This document shows positions 45,361-59,480 of a stretch of DNA of 64,000 nt, one piece after another. The stretch is taken from NCBI RefSeq assembly GCF_011386835.1, contig NC_088797.1:35587583-35651582 (forward strand), in the 5' to 3' direction. This stretch comes from Chrysemys picta bellii (taxonomy: Eukaryota; Chordata; Testudines; Emydidae). How positions within the stretch are numbered: the stretch's first letter is position 1; every line of letters starts with the position of its first letter. Made by a program: the position numbers and the translations under genes. The notes under the pieces were generated by a model, which worked only from the letters and a program-made list of their open reading frames with translations, was not told the origin of the DNA and did not search any database.

Positions 45361-47539
45361 TAATGGCAAAATGGAGTTTACCTACCTCACCATGCAGTCC
45401 AATACCCAGCAAAGTATTATCCTACAGAATAGGTGCATATGTCAATACTATTATTTATTTATTATTTGTATTATCATAGTACCTAGAAGGCCTCATCATG
45501 GACCCCATTGGGCTAGGCATAGTGAAGTCTTTTTTCTAAATTATCAAATCAGCAGAACACAGTCCTGCTGGTTTGGCTCCTCTGAGATTTCCACTTGTTT
45601 CCAGAAGACCAAATGACAACATTTACAGCCTTAGTGTTGGTTAAAAAAAAGCTATTGATTGAAACAGTAGCAGGGTGTAAGGCAACAATCTGAGGCAGGC
45701 TGGCTCAGTGGCTCTAGATTCTGTCAGGGTTGCACCATGCTTAGATTAATAGTCTCTGTTCAGGATTTTAATCTTGAGAATGCTCCCCCAGTGAACCATG
45801 GGTTCTGAGCTTCCTTGTTGGCTACTTTTAAGGCCCACTTATATTTTGGTTGTGTTAGGCCTTGCTGGTTTCTAGGCTCCCTCCTTTGTTCTCACATGGC
45901 TTTAGTATATTTGCTAGTCCCTTTTTTGCCTTGTTTTTGTATTAATTTTCCTGAAGTCCATAAGTTTTGCCCTTGTACCACAGTTTTCTGTTGTGATCAA
46001 TATTGTATTTCAGAGGACTGCAAATTTTTTTATTTTAATGAGTTGTACTGGTTTTATTGTATAGTGTTTAAATGCTATCTAATAGACACACTATAAAGGA
46101 AAATGGTCCATATAGACACATTATAGGCTAGGCAAAACAAGTAAGAAGTCTAGATTAGGCTCCAGAGACTGTTGGGAAGGTCTATAGAGCAATTTAGGAC
46201 TAATACGCTATCAGACACCTCACCAAGCCAGATACCCTGTCCTCACACATTACACTCTGCAAAGGATCACTATATACACACCTCAGCACAAAGTAAATAT
46301 CATGTGAACCAACAGAATAAGAGAAGGTTAACAGCACAGTAAGCAATTTGACTCCACTTTCTGAGGAGGGCTTTGTGCTTCATGCTTTTGCTGTGGTGTT
46401 GAACCATAAGGAGACAACAGTGTGCTTAGTCTTAACCTAGACTGTAACTTCGTCAGATACCAAACAGCTGACCTAGAGTTTTTCATGCTACTCAGATCAG
46501 CTGGGAAAATCAAGTGTTTCTGGGTTCAGGATCAGAGACAACAAAGAAAGAAACCGGTATTACATTTTATCTTATTTAATCTAAATATCTTATTTTGCAT
46601 ATCAAATTAGAAGAGAGCAGGGAACATGAATTGAATCTGGAGTGGGCATTTTAAATTACTCTCTTATTTCTTCAGTGTTTAGAGATGAGTTTGGTCTCAA
46701 CAGCCAACATACATTTCTGAATTTATAACAACTAAGGCAGTCAAGATCTCAGCACTCTAGACTGGGTGTAACCTTCCACACAGCCTGTTCCCATTATATG
46801 TGGAGTTCAAGCAAAAGTGTGGGTAAGAGAACTATTGTTTTATAGCATCATTAGAAACATCAGTATTATTGTTAATGCAGCACTTAATTTGAAATGTCAT
46901 TTAAAACTTGCTTTGGGTGGAAGCAGCAACCCATAGGAAATATATGATACTGTCATATATATACATGCAATGAAAACTGTTGGGCAGGAGTCACCAGATG
47001 GCACTATTACACAGTCTCAGGAATTCTCTCAGTGTGTGAACAGTGTTGAATTTTTGATGAAATGCTGCATTGTTGTTAATTTTGTTATATATATTCTTTT
47101 AGGGGGGCTGTGGCAAGCAGCAAGGGAGTTTGTTCTCTGCGTTAATATCTTTAACTAGTCAATTTCTTGGGGCAGAAATTAGCTCAGGGAACCAGGTACT
47201 GGTGTTTGGGCTGAGATTCCGGAAAGAGGGGACTGCCTGCCTGCTGTTTGTGATCACATCTGTTCAATGACTGTTGAATATAGTGTAAATAAAACAAGTT
47301 ACACTAAAAAAATACCCAGGCTCTGCATCACTGATTTCTTTTCCAATGGGAAACAAAACTGAAAGGCTCCAAAGTCTACCACCGCTTGGCTGAGGAGCAA
47401 CAATATACAGAAAACTATGCAAGGTCTGGAATTCCAAAAAGTACAGAAACAGGAGTACATTGTGCACCTGATTAAAGTGAATAAAAAACCATTTAATCAC
47501 ATGACAGCAAGACAGAAGAAGAAGAGCTCTCTGTAAGCT
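45361..47539. other. intergenic, no gene seen
   Basis: A fragment near 45470-45535 (ATTGGGCTAGGCATAGTG) resembles the repeat at 47870-47970. No exon was recognised. Confidence 0.4.
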
Positions 47540-47650
47540 CAAAAGCTTGTGTCTCTCTCCAACAGAGGCTGGTCCAATAAAAGATATTACTTCACCTGCA
47601 TTCTCTCTCCAGTATTCTGGGACCGATATGGCTACAACACTGGATGACAG
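47540..47650 (-). repeat. interspersed repeat fragment, reverse copy of that at 45293-45360
   Basis: 'aaagcttgtgtctctctccaacagaggctggtccaataaaagatatta' is the reverse complement, with changes, of the earlier copy. It extends to 'gaccgatatggctacaacactgg'. Confidence 0.6.
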
Positions 47651-47869
47651 CAAAGTAGTAAGAGATAAAAACCAAAAGTTAAATAACAGTATTGTGAAAA
47701 AAAGTCTTGGGATGTCATATCGGAGGCTTGGAGCTGCAGTTTAAGTCTGTCACAGTCTGGCCTCCTTGAGGGAGGTTTATAGGGCACTTAGTGGCCAGGT
47801 TTATGGCCTCTCACTCTTATAAGGCCAAGATCCCTGGGTAGAAACTCCTCAAATCCCATTGATTTCTCT

Positions 47870-47975
47870 GTATTATTATGGCAGTAGTGACTAGAAGCCC
47901 CACAGTCATGGATCAGAACCACATTGTGCTAGGTGCTGTACAAACACATAAAAATATGGTCCCTGCCCTAATTTG
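47870..47975 (+). repeat. SINE-tail-like fragment
   Basis: 'cattgtgctaggtgctgtacaaacaca' and 'ggtccctgccc' are typical of a widespread amniote SINE/LINE tail. Confidence 0.5.
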
Positions 47976-49246
47976 GTACAGGCAAAGCATATGCTATGGT
48001 GATAAGTACTTTGGAAATGCAGATAGGTTGGAAACACAACTTATCTTTCTAACATCTAAAGAACTTCTGCACAGTGTAAAATTGGAGGTCTGGAAAACAC
48101 AGATAGTGCATATGCTTCCCTACTAAACCAATGTAACTTAGGTGTGAAACACATTCACGTGAAAATGCTCCTCTGTGCAACACCGTCCTACACAGTCCAA
48201 ATAGGCTGTTTATGTACTCTCCAGGGGCCCATTTGAGCACAAATGCGATCAGTTCTGAGGGTGTCTATGTTCAGGACACCATGCTCTCCAAAGTGCTCAG
48301 CATGCCTACTACAGAATGCTATTGTCCCCCTCTTCCACAGCTGATCCATATGGCAGTAGATGGTGTTACATATATTTCCCAGCATGATATCCAGAAGTAG
48401 GGCTCACTATGAGAAACAACACAAGGTAATAAGCCATGCTGATCTGAGGGAATGATGCAGTGCAAATAGGAACAACACTTTTCTTTATGCCTTTTCATGG
48501 ATTTCACCCTTTTCCGTGGGTTTTCCTACAGGAGGAATCATTATAATTAATAGTTTATCATTAGTATCTAAAATTAACATTTATTTGCTGCCTTGTGTCA
48601 GAAATATGCCCTTTGAGGTGCTTGGAAAATACCTTATGCAATACAGAACATGTGTAATACTGCTCTGGACATGGTGTTGGGTAACTTTATGACCTAGTGT
48701 AGTTGTAGTCATACCTTAAAACGTTTTCCATCTGAGACTGTAAATGCCTTGGGCAGGGAACATGGCCAAAAAGTTCAAACCCAAGTGCCCAAAATTAACC
48801 TCCCAAATCCACAATTAGGTATCTAAATAAAAGTGGCCTGATTTTCAGAAGTGCTGAGCTCCCACTGACTTCAATGGGAGCTGCTGGATGTTGACCGTAA
48901 AGTACTAAATTGTGACTCCTGTTTTTGAAAAATTTAGCTGTCTTGTGCAGTGCAAACTAGACTGCCAACACTTCAATAAGTGATTTAAAACACCACCACA
49001 AAGTTTCTATCTTACCTGAATTCTGGATTCCGCACGTTTTTTTTTAAAGCAGAACATTTTAGTTTAGACCAAAGTCAAATCCCCCGGGGGATTTAATCAT
49101 AATTTTCTCTCATATACTGATGTTAACATTTAGTGCTAGATGCAGGACCCATTTTCTTCCACTAGATGGTGCGTTTACAAAGAAAACTTACCTTGTCTCC
49201 TCTCTAGGTATTATCAGAACAAATCTGTGGTTCAGCCGTGCTTCAA

Positions 49247-49250
<4 letters not shown>
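47976..49250. other. intergenic, no gene seen
   Basis: 48838-48890 holds another copy of the CCACTGACTTCAATGGGAGC-type repeat. Nothing else was recognised. Confidence 0.4.
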
Positions 49251-49305
<55 letters not shown>

Positions 49306-49310
49306 TGTGT
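49251..49310. repeat. (TC)n microsatellite with short (GT)n tail
   Basis: 52 bases of TC (49251-49302) then GTGTGTGT. It creates artificial serine/leucine open frames. Confidence 0.97.
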
Positions 49311-51399
49311 AAAGTTTGCACATGTGGTTCCCTCCCACACACACATTTTATTTTGTTTTGATCAGAAGGTGCAGAGATGGTCATCCACCTCATGCAGTCT
49401 GAACCAGGCTAAATATACGGGTAAGGGTACAGTTGCCAAAGAAACTTGATATAAAAATGAAACATCAAAACACACAGAAAGGAGACCCACCCTCACAGTA
49501 CACACGTATACACAAAAATGATTGTGAACATAGCTCAGAATAATGATTTGTTTTTGTGTTAACGCCAAAGGGTTAAAATCTCACACCTATCTGGGGAATC
49601 TTCGTGGGGTAGAGCCACCCAGTTCAATAAGCAAACACTTCAGGATTTAAGTGTGGATTTTTGCAGTAATAAACAGCTCATATTGCCCTGAGTACAAATG
49701 CCCAGCCACCAACTGGGTCTTACAAGATCAGTGAATTAATAGAACGTTTGTAAATTGCTTTTCCATTCCTAGTTTTTCAAACTTACTAAGTTATTTCAAA
49801 TCAACTTTCTAGTACAAATCATGAAGCCCTGTCATTGTTTTTTGTTTTCAGAAAAATACTATGAGCAGAACAATTCCAGCACCACACCCCTGTTATCATT
49901 TAGGTAACCCTCCCTGTCTGATATATTTTAAGTAGATAAAAAATAGTCACCATATCCGCGTTAATTCCCGCAACCCCATGACCGCACAAAACCCTCTCCA
50001 ACAAGTGAGCATTGTTAAAGGCTCTTGCTCACTATGTTTTAAGCAGCAAAATCTGCCCCCCGCCCCAAAAAACCTGACAAACAACTGTAAGTAGGTAATC
50101 AAGAACCACAGCTATGGAACTGGGCACATATACTGCAAAACCGATGAGGTTCGCTAGCAACCAGGCAACAAACAAGGTTAAGAACGTGAAAGGAAAGCAG
50201 ACTAGGTATAAGTGGTAAATGCTTCAGCCAGTTTGTATAGAATTGCTTTCTCTTAAAAGCATTGTACTGATGATGATGTCCAGTAGCTCCTTGCTATACA
50301 CGTTCTCCTGACGGGGGACAGCTAGTAGGCTAATGCCCAATGATACCTGATCCGAAACCATCCTTTCGGCTTTGACACAAAGAGCCCCTAGCAGGACACT
50401 TGACTGCCACCGGGCGAGCAGCTAAATGCCCCCATCTTTGTCATTAAATACATCAATCAAAAAATAAGTGGAAAGGGCAACCGACAAAGTATTTAGGCAA
50501 CAATGAGCTTTTTCTCCCTGGGCTGTTGTCTGGTAGTCTAGCCTTCCTTTAATACAAGTAGATACGATCTAAATTGTCCTGGGCTGAGGACTTCGCTCAG
50601 TGGTGCTGAACACAGAAAGAGTTCTCTTTCCTAAGCAGCCTCTGCCATTCCCCTGACTGACGGGGATGCTGCTGCTGCTGCGGGGAGAGGCTTTATCTCA
50701 GTGATCATTTGTTAATCCTGACTCGGAAATCGGGGGGACGGGGGTGCAGGGAAGTGAGATGAAAAAATTAAGAAGTGGGTAGGCAGAAAGAGGGGAGGAG
50801 CATTTGGGCTGGTGGCAAACACATAAAACCAGCCGGTATGTTCACCCCACAGAGCAAAACAGGAAAACTATCCCCACATAAAACTTCAGATCCCCCTTCC
50901 CTCCCTGACAGGGCACAAACCACCCATCAACGAGGGAAGAGTGAGGGGGGAGGGGGAAGAAAGCTTGGAAAACCCTAAACACTGAGCTGGTGAAGAGAAA
51001 AGAGAAGGGAAAACGGATCATCCTAGAGAAAGATTAAAGCAACGCAGATCGGTGTAGCCTAGCATACTAAAGCGTCAGGAGGTTTGCACACCTTTGGGGG
51101 TTTCTGCGTATCTTCACAAGCATATTTACTGCGGTGTCTCATAAGGAAATTAACCTGTTACACTCGTTCTAGTTGGGACTGTCATTCAGTAGAGTCTATG
51201 CTCCTTTCCCTGATCCTTGACTTAAGGAAGGACTGCAGAAACCCACCTTCCGCTTAGGAGAATCGGTGGCGCTTCTTTACAAGCAGGTGGTCTGTTTGCG
51301 CTTTCTTATTCCCTTCTCCCCCTTCACCCCCCACCTCCCGGCTGGACAACTCCCTCCTTTGGAGAACACGCCCAAGTAGCTGAAGAAGAGAGAGAGAGA
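49311..51399. other. upstream region of WNT7A, no gene seen
   Basis: The stretch from about 49600 to 51400 is unusually poor in recognisable transposons compared with 23-46 kb, as expected near a developmental gene promoter. I cannot identify specific enhancer sites. Confidence 0.4.
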
Positions 51400-51538
51400 A
51401 AAAAAGAAGAGATAGATAGTAACATTGAACCTGAGGGGAGATCCAGAGCTGCTGCGTGCAGAGAGAGATCACTGCAGCCTATACATTCCCAGCACTAAAG
51501 TATTACGTGTGACAGGCATACAAATCCGGAATAAAAAG

Positions 51539-51546
<8 letters not shown>

Positions 51547-51598
<52 letters not shown>
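51547..51598. repeat. (GA)n then (ACAG)n microsatellite upstream of WNT7A
   Basis: About 30 bases of GA followed by about 24 bases of ACAG repeats, 230-280 bp before the WNT7A ATG. Length variation would alter the leader or the core promoter. Confidence 0.95.
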
Positions 51599-51640
51599 CA
51601 GGGTGGGTGAGTGAGTGAGAGAGAGACCCAGCTGAGGGAT

Positions 51641-51775
51641 ATGGTGTTTGTCTCTTGGGATTTACAAACACACACTGCCTGTTCAGATCACAAGAGGGTT
51701 TGTCTGTTTTGTCTGCACTACCTTGACCCGGAGCTGCACTGTCTGAGGCAACGAGAAATTAACCAGCACGAATAG
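51641..51775 (+). other. upstream ORF candidate before WNT7A (44 codons)
   Basis: ATG at 51641 with TAG at 51773-51775, in frame with but closed before the WNT7A ATG at 51827. A second mini-frame of three codons plus TGA lies at 51796-51807. They matter only if the transcript starts upstream of 51641. Confidence 0.35.
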
Positions 51776-51826
51776 CATTAGAGGCATCATTTTGCATGGT
51801 GATCTGAAAATCAGCAAACAAGGAAT

Positions 51827-53990
<2,164 letters not shown>

Positions 53991-56900
53991 AGCCTGTGCC
54001 TTTTTTCATGCATGTACAACACACAACAGGACTTGGAGATTTGGATCTGGTTATGGGTTTTGCTGGCAGATAGGGTATTGAAGAGAGGCTAAGTTTTGGA
54101 CTCTACACACAGAAAGCCCAAGAGCCATTCTGTGTAGATAGCAGTCCCCAAAGGGTGGACTTTTACAGGGTCAGTGCCTTATGTGAGATTCTCACTATTT
54201 AGACCAGGAAGCTCATGGAAACTAATTGTTTATTTGGTGAGAGATTGGTCCCTTCGAAAACAGAATTAGAAAATACACACCTGCCAGTTTAGAATTCAAC
54301 CCAGCCCAAGCCTTAGGTTAATATCTGGGCATTCAAGTCTGAACGACATCCACAGTCAAAGGGGGTTCTAATCCGAATTTCCAATTTGGGCTCATCTCGG
54401 TCGATCATACATGCTGATTTTTTTGTACTAACATTTTAAAATTGCACTCAAATAGCAGCAATAAAAATACAAATTTAGATGTGAGGAAATTTCAAACTAA
54501 GGGGGAAACACTGTCCTCAGACCTATGTATTGCAGCACTTATGGCACCTGAGGGCTTCTTTGTGTTTGTTGATCATGCCATACTTGGGAATAATGAGAAG
54601 AGTTAAGGATAAAATTTCAGCCTAAAGGGCCATAGTCACTTTTCAATTCACAATTAAAAATGGTCACTGATACCGATAAGAGTTCCATGTCCGACGGTGG
54701 AGTCCACAGTTCTGGGGTTCTATGCCTTGGACTGTGACAGTACCCAGGGACCCAACAAGTTTAGATTCAAGGATCTATTGGAGGAGGGAACACTGTCAGG
54801 TATTTTATGTGGCTTGGAAAGCAAGATGTAGCATTGGCATGGCAAGGAGCCAAGAGTGCCAGGGGCACTTTTACACCAGGAGTACTGGGCTCTTTGATTT
54901 TTTGTGAAGGGCCTTTGGTTCATTGAGAAGCCCTTTGGTTGGATTGGATTCAGGCCCTACTTTGTCTTAATCCACCCAGGGCAGGTGGACCAGGGCAGGA
55001 TATGACCTAACTATAATACCAGTACCGCATTCCTTGTGCACCCAAGTCCCATCAAAGTCATTGGGATTGGTACACAAAGAATGCAGCATTGGCATCTATA
55101 TATCTGAAGTTCCTTACTTAGGCAGGTTTAAGTAAATGTTTTAGTATTACTCGAACGTATGTGTATGTGATTTCCAATGCTCATGTTTTTATGCAAGAAC
55201 AAAAACAGGGAGAAGTCTAAATAGGCATAAAAAGATTTTTTTACTGAAGGCCAATGGGTTCTCAACACCTCTGAAAATCAGGCACTATATCTCAAATTGG
55301 CATACAACATTAGTGAATACTTCTCAAAATGTGTCTGTTACACTGGAAGACTATAACTGCTTCTATAGAGTTGGCTCATTCCAGCCACTGATTTATGCAG
55401 GCATGTGTCTGACTGACCTCAATGATAGGATTGGACCACTCTAATCTAACAGTTACATACATTTTCTTTTTACAAATATATATGTCCTCAAGAGCAACAA
55501 ACATGCAGAGTTATTGTGGTATGTTGTGTAAACACTGTCAGTTTTTTTCAAAATTGATTTAGCTGGTAGGCTATATTTAGGTACTTTTAAAGAAAGTCGA
55601 TATTAAAGGAAGTGGATTTGATCCATCTTTGAAGTGTTACCTCATATCTAATTACCCATTATAATGCTTATATAGATAGGTGTATTCAAACATATCAGGC
55701 CAAACTCATCCCTGGCGTAACTCCATTGACTTCAGTCTTTATACCAGGATTGAATGTGGACCATAATGAACAAAACTCACTTAAAATGCATAAGCAACAA
55801 TGTTCAGATTTAAACAGTGTTTACACTTGCATTTCAAAACATACTATATGCATCTTGCTAGCAAGGTGCATAAGAAAGACAATCAATCCCATACAAAAAT
55901 GCAGCTTTTTTGGAGCTCAAGAGTACATTCCTGGGATCCTTTAATGGCAAGTCTGATTTCAGTGCAAACTGTTATGGCTGAGTTAACTCACTGAAAAATA
56001 GTGGGTCTCTTGAATGCCACTAAATATTAATAACATTAGTGTAACCATTTGTGTTCCACAGATTGTCTTCTTGATCTTCTGTTTCCTGTCTGTATCAACA
56101 TGTGTGGAAACCCTTGCACATTTGATTCAGACAATATCGTTTTATAAGAAGATGGAAAAAAACAGATTCAGTTCCTAGGCTTCTCTAAGCTGCTCACTGT
56201 TTTCCATTCCCCTTTATCAACTGTTCTTTCCATCTCCCTAAGCCCTGTAAAGAACCAGTATGAACTACAATTCACAATCATCTAAGCTAATATTTCACTG
56301 TGTTAAGAAGGGCAAATCCTATACCTAGTAAAGACAAAGGCCAGACATAATGCCCACAACTAAGATAAGATAAAAGAGAAAGTCTCACATTTGTTATCAT
56401 AAATACTGGGATGGGGACAGGAATGATACATGCAATATGAAATGTTAAACCTAAAATATCTCTCATATGGTAACCAATGCACTAATAACAATGCAATTTA
56501 ATATTAATTTCAAAATATTTTTCACTTGTATATTTTTCTATATGAGTAGTAGCTGTAGATCTCTACTTTCTCATTCCTTTCACATGATTACTCTGGATTG
56601 GCATTAGAATGCTATAAGTGTAAAAGGTACTAAAATATTAGTTAATGTGTGAACACTGATGATATTTCTCAGTCTGGCTGAATCTTTAAAATTGTTATCT
56701 TGGAAGTTGGCAGGATACCACTGGTCCCACAACTGCAATTTGCAATAAAAACATTTGACCGCATGACATCATTCTGCTTTCTCTATTAGATGACTGCCAT
56801 GTGACTTTAAAGTGGCACTGTGGTGTCTGTGCTAAGATTAGGATGCAAATTCAAAATGACTGTAATGGAACTTGTTGAAATACCACTGCATCATTAAATG

Positions 56901-57029
56901 ATTACAACATGGGCATATATGTGTACTAATACTATACTAAGTACCCCAAAAGAAATTCTATCAGTTTGTGAGGATTCAGCCATACAACTCCTATGCTAAC
57001 TGGAGTTGTGTGTGTAAATCTAGGATAAT
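53991..57029 (+). other. WNT7A: WNT7A intron 2, first part
   Basis: No exon recognised. 55695-55740 carries a CTCCATTGACTTCAGTC-type common repeat fragment. Confidence 0.5.
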
Positions 57030-58366
57030 AGGTTACCTTGACAACTGCATATTCATGTTGACTGTTCTATACATAGTACCTATCTTTAAAAAGGGAAACA
57101 AAGAAGACCTAGGGAATGATAGATCTAGTCACCCTAACTTCAATATCTGGAAAGATACTGGAACAAATTATCGAACAATCAATTACTGTGCATCTAGAGG
57201 ATAATAGGGCGATAGCCAACATGGATTTGTCAAGAACAAATAATAACAAACCAACCTAAGTTCCTTCTTTGACAGGGTTACTGGCCTAACTAATGCAGGG
57301 AAGCAGTGATATATCTTGATTTTAGTAAGGCCTTTGACATAGTATCACACAACATTTTCATAAGAAAATTAGGGAAATGTGGTCTAGATGAAAATACTAT
57401 AAGGTGGGTGAACAACTGGTTGAAAGACCATACTCAAAGAGTAGTCATCAATGGTTACTATTCAATATTTTCATTAATTACTTGAACAATCGGGTGGAGA
57501 GTATGCTTATAACATTTGTGGATGACACCATTCAGAGAGGAATTGCAAGCACTTTGGAGGAAAGGATTAGAATTAAAAATAACCTTGATGAATTGGTCTG
57601 AAATCAACAAGATGAACTTCAGTAAAGACAAGTGCAAAGTACTGCACTTAGGAAGGAAAAATTAAATGCACCAATACAAAATGTGTATGACTGGCTAGTC
57701 AGTAGTACTGCTGAGAAGGATCTGGAGGCTATAGTGGATCATAAATTGAATGTGATGCAGTGGTGAAAAAGGCTAATATCATGCTGGGGTGTATTAAGTG
57801 GAGTAAGACATGGGAGGTAATTGCTCCACTCTACTCAGTGCTGGTAAGGTTTGAATGGATTATTATGTTCGGTTTTGGGTACCACGCTTTAAGAAAGATG
57901 TGGACAAATTGGAAACAGTTCAGAGGAGAGCAACAAAAGTAATAAAAGGTTTAGAAAACCTTACCTATAAGGAAAGCTTAAAAAAAACTGGATCAGTTTA
58001 ATCTTGAGAAAAGAAGAGGGAGAGGGGACCTCGTGAGGTCTTCAAATATATTAAGGGCTATTATAGAGGATGTAATCAACTGCCCTCCATGTGCATAGGT
58101 GAGACAAGAAATAATCGTCTTAAACTGCAGCAAGGGAGATTTAGGTAGAGATTAGGAAAAACTTCCCAACTATAAATACTGTTAAGTATTGGAATGGGCT
58201 ATCAAGGGAACTTGTAGAATCCCCATCACTGGAGGTTTTTAAGAACAGAATAGACCAACACCTGTCAGGCATGGTCTAGGTATATTTGATCCTGCTTCAG
58301 TGCATGGGGATGGAGTAGATGACCTTTTGGGGTCCCCTCCAACCCTACCTTTCTATGACATCAGAT
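57030..58366 (+). mobile_element. CR1 LINE, reverse-transcriptase part to 3' end, decayed
   Basis: The reverse-transcriptase landmarks are in order but in shifting frames: IFKKGNKEDLGN (57085), DFSKAFDIVSHN (57320-57355), then LKDHTQRVVINGYYS-type text, FVDDT (57520), VVKKANIMLGCIKWS (57760-57800). The standard tail follows ('ttaagaacagaatagaccaacacctgtcaggcatggtctagg', 'ccctccaaccctacctttctatgac'). The polymerase motif reads FVDDT where LINEs have YADD. At least five breaks make it inactive. Confidence 0.9.
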
Positions 58367-58489
58367 ACAGTTTTGTTATCAATCTGAATCCTGGGATATC
58401 ATTGTTTTATTACTTTTGTCTTTACTTGGTAGTCTGAATTCTGATATTGTGCAAGTGTAACCAAACCGGTACAAGTTTAATTTTCTTTC

Positions 58490-58705
58490 TTTTGTTGATT
58501 CTGGACTGTGACTCAGGAGATCTGGGTTCTAATCCTAACGTTGCCATTGATCTGCTAGGTAACACTGGGCAAGTCATGTCCCCTTCTCTCTGACTCACTT
58601 TACCCATCTATAAAATAGGGATAAAGATTTTGACCTCCTTTGTTAAGATCATTGAGATCTATGAATGAAAAGCACCACATAAGAGCTAGGTATTATTATT
58701 TGTAA
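58490..58705 (+). repeat. MIR-like SINE
   Basis: Clear MIR order: 'gggttctaatcc', 'gccattgatctgctaggtaacactgggcaagtca', 'cccatctataaaatagggataa', then 'attgagatctatgaatgaaaagc' and 'taagagctaggtattattatt'. Confidence 0.85.
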
Positions 58706-59097
58706 ACTTTTTTGGGGGCAGTCACATATAACTTTGCTAATCTGTCTTTCAAAGATAGTTTTGGACAAAGGATTATAGCTAGGGACCACTTAAATTTATT
58801 CACTATCAACATGGCATATTACTGTTCAGGTATTAGGTTCCCAAATATATTCACAGTGAGTCCCCATCCCATTTACTGCATACATTTCATTTCTAGTGTT
58901 ATACAGTATAGTTTGTCCTTCAAGAGCAAGACTTTACTACATTTGAATATGGATATCTGGTCATAACAATTGGTAATGATAATGTCAATAACAGTGCAGA
59001 TGATGTGGTGATGCAATTATGAGTGTTTTTTAAATTAACAAATGCATAATGGTGTCCACACTTCAGCATTTTGGGACTTTCCATCACCAAAGCCATA

Positions 59098-59480
59098 AAG
59101 CAGCAAAGAGTCCTGTGGCACCTTATAGACTAAGGCCTTGGCTACACTTACCGGCAAGTTCGACGGCTGGAAATCGAACTTCTGGGTTCGACTTATCGCG
59201 TCTAGTCTGGACGCGATAAGTCGAACCCGGAAGTGCTCGCCGTCGACTGCGGTACTCCAGCTCGCCGAGAGGAGTACCGCGGAGTCGACGGGGGAGCCTG
59301 CCTGCCGAGTGTGGACCAAGGTAAGTTTGAACTAATTCGAAATAAGGTACTTCGAACTTCAGCTACGTTATTCACGTAGCTGAAGTTGCGTACCTTAGTT
59401 CGAATTAGGGGGGGTAGTGTAGACCAAGCCTAACAGACGTATTGGAGCATGAGCTTTCGTGGGTTGCAGAGCTGTAAAGT
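59098..59480. mobile_element. short retroposon split by a Harbinger-type element
   Basis: The left part 59098-59133 (AGAGTCCTGTGGCACCTTAT...) and right part 59431-59475 (GTATTGGAGCATGAGC...) join into the same core as the 38674-38763 retroposon. The 297 bases between them are a separate insertion. Confidence 0.85.
59134..59430. mobile_element. Harbinger-type MITE nested in the retroposon
   Basis: A 297-bp element with ends GGCCTTGGCTACACTTACC and, inverted, GGCTTGGTCTACACTACCC. It is flanked by TAA at 59131-59133 and 59431-59433, the three-base TWA target of PIF/Harbinger. Internal inverted pairs include CGCGTC/GACGCG and AGCTACGT/ACGTAGCT. It is CpG-rich compared with the intron. Confidence 0.87.

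Larger units (their letters stand above)
51400..51826 (+). promoter_or_regulatory. WNT7A: WNT7A proximal promoter / 5' leader
   Basis: Sequence directly before the WNT7A start. It contains (GA)n and (ACAG)n tracts (51547-51598) and two short upstream frames. The transcription start cannot be placed from sequence: no TATA box was seen. Confidence 0.45.

Noticed and set aside
49120..49449. 109-codon frame with serine-leucine repeat
   Set aside because: Produced by the (TC)n microsatellite.
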